Shown here: one piece after another, positions 62,946 to 64,000 of the stretch
Layout: every line of letters starts with the position of its first letter
Position numbering within the stretch: the first letter of the stretch is position 1
Assembly: GCF_901933205.1 (NCBI RefSeq)
Contig: NC_044574.1
Span: 42,441,609-42,505,608, forward strand
DNA: 64,000 nt
Origin: Camarhynchus parvulus
Lineage: Eukaryota > Chordata > Aves > Passeriformes > Thraupidae
Reading direction: 5' to 3'
Notes under the pieces: generated by a model
The model's input: the letters and a program-made list of their open reading frames with translations, nothing else
The model's database searches: none
Told to the model about the DNA's origin: nothing
Made by a program: the position numbers and the translations under genes

Positions 62946-64000
62946 CCAGACAAAGAACACAAGCTAATTATGTAGAAAGCCCTGAGGACCCAGGTGAAAA
63001 TAGATTCAGAGGGTCACCTTGCTAACATAAAAGCTAATAATAAAAACAGCTAAACAATAAAATAACAAAAATTTAATAATAACAAAAATTTTTAAAAGCC
63101 TTGTAAAATATATTAAAAGCCAGGCATTTGCTAGAGATAGAACTGAAAGGTGATAAAGAAAGGGTCTTTTGAGGAATAAGGCTATAGGGGGAAAAAAAAG
63201 TTGTAGCAATATTCAACACAAAAGAATAGATAGAGCAGTTTTCAACATATGCTAGTTCTTTTTTTAAAGGAACAGAGCCTCACATTAGTTCTAAACTGAG
63301 AATACAATAAAAGGTATTTTAGCACAGATGAGTAAATTCCAAGTAATGACTGAAGGATGTGTGTGTTCAACTCTAAAGATCCAGGATTATACTGTTGGAC
63401 TAAGAAGTGTAATGTGTAGTAAATTTTGGAGAGCTGCCATGGTACTAGAAAGATGGTGCCAAATGATCTGTTTCCCAAAGTACAACTTTGTGGAAACAGC
63501 AAAAACTCTGATTTTCACATCAGGAATATCTGAGCTGTAAGACTGTAAGTGGAAAAAAAAGTATTGCAAATGATTATTTATTGTTCCCTGTAGTACAAGA
63601 AGGGGAGGGACAACAAATTTTTAAAAAGTGCTTTTTCATATATCATAATTTATCTTGCCATAGAACCTTTCAAAGGTCAGGCTGATCAAAACTAAAAATG
63701 AAGTAAGATAAGTTCACACAAGTAATACTTGTAAGTAATACAAGTTCACACGTATTAAACGTGATGAAATTAATGCAGGCTCTAAAGCTGTAAGTTTGTG
63801 AATTGTAAACATCTGAGAAAATATCAAGAATTCATCTGTACCTTTACCCTGTCCTCAAGTGTTCACTGTTACTCATCAGTGGAGAATGATACTTTGCTAA
63901 ACTGACTTCCACATGTTGCCAAGGTCATTCCCAGTTTCCTCTGAGGGTAAAAATCTGGCCCTCATCTATAAGCTCAAGGTGATCAAAGGAAGTAAAGTTG
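62946..64000. other. intergenic DNA
   Basis: AT-rich. It contains an A-rich, AATAA-repetitive stretch at about 63030-63110 and a small palindrome (ACAAGTA/TACTTGT) with flanking direct repeats of AGTTCACAC at about 63710-63752. No gene is recognised. Confidence 0.5.

Noticed and set aside
62514..62975. 153-codon plus-strand frame
   Set aside because: It lies on the antisense of a CR1 LINE 3' end, so it is a repeat artefact.
1..64000. LRAT, NPY2R, CRISPR arrays, tRNA, rRNA or snRNA genes
   Set aside because: None of their diagnostic sequences was found. LRAT and NPY2R would show long single-exon reading frames, which are absent.

Overview
The window looks like one piece of a bird nuclear genome, most likely a songbird (Passeriformes). 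It has vertebrate exon-intron structure, one CpG-island promoter, several CR1 LINE 3' ends (the dominant avian retroposon), and one long terminal repeat (LTR) of a type I associate with passerine endogenous retroviruses. Most of the sequence is AT-rich, unique, non-coding DNA. Nearly all short open reading frames are chance frames.

The one gene I can name is RBM46 on the minus strand. It encodes a germ-cell RNA-binding protein with three RRMs and a dsRBD-like domain, of the A1CF/RBM47/DND1 group. Its promoter is a CpG island at about 56.5-57.27 kb. It is followed by a probable non-coding exon 1 (about 56.93-56.36 kb, strong GT donor) and three coding exons: 54534-54384, 50819-50352 and 49192-48407. 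Splice phases fit exactly, and these exons give residues 1-468. The family usually ends with about 65 more residues in a last exon, which I could not find downstream. What I do see is a 60-nt exon with excellent splice sites and a phase-1/phase-1 open frame at 44946-44887, a possible in-frame cassette in the C-terminal region. There is also a Ser/Thr-rich open frame near 38.8 kb that could be an alternative terminal exon.

Layout. 1-38 kb: gene-poor DNA on the 3' side of RBM46, with two unrecognised coding-like frames (8.2-7.9 kb minus; 12.4-12.6 kb plus), a CR1 end (15.5-16.0 kb), an ERV solo LTR (27.94-28.37 kb), a possible conserved non-coding block (24.7-25.5 kb) and a second CR1 end (36.55-36.69 kb). 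38-39.5 kb: exon-like features on both strands. 39.5-57 kb: the RBM46 region. 57-64 kb: upstream DNA with two reverse-oriented CR1 ends (57.48-57.74 and 62.47-62.94 kb) and a small CpG-enriched patch (62.1-62.46 kb) with a strong start-codon context. Human neighbours of RBM46 (LRAT upstream, NPY2R downstream) are not in the window. There is no operon, CRISPR array, tRNA or rRNA that I can recognise.
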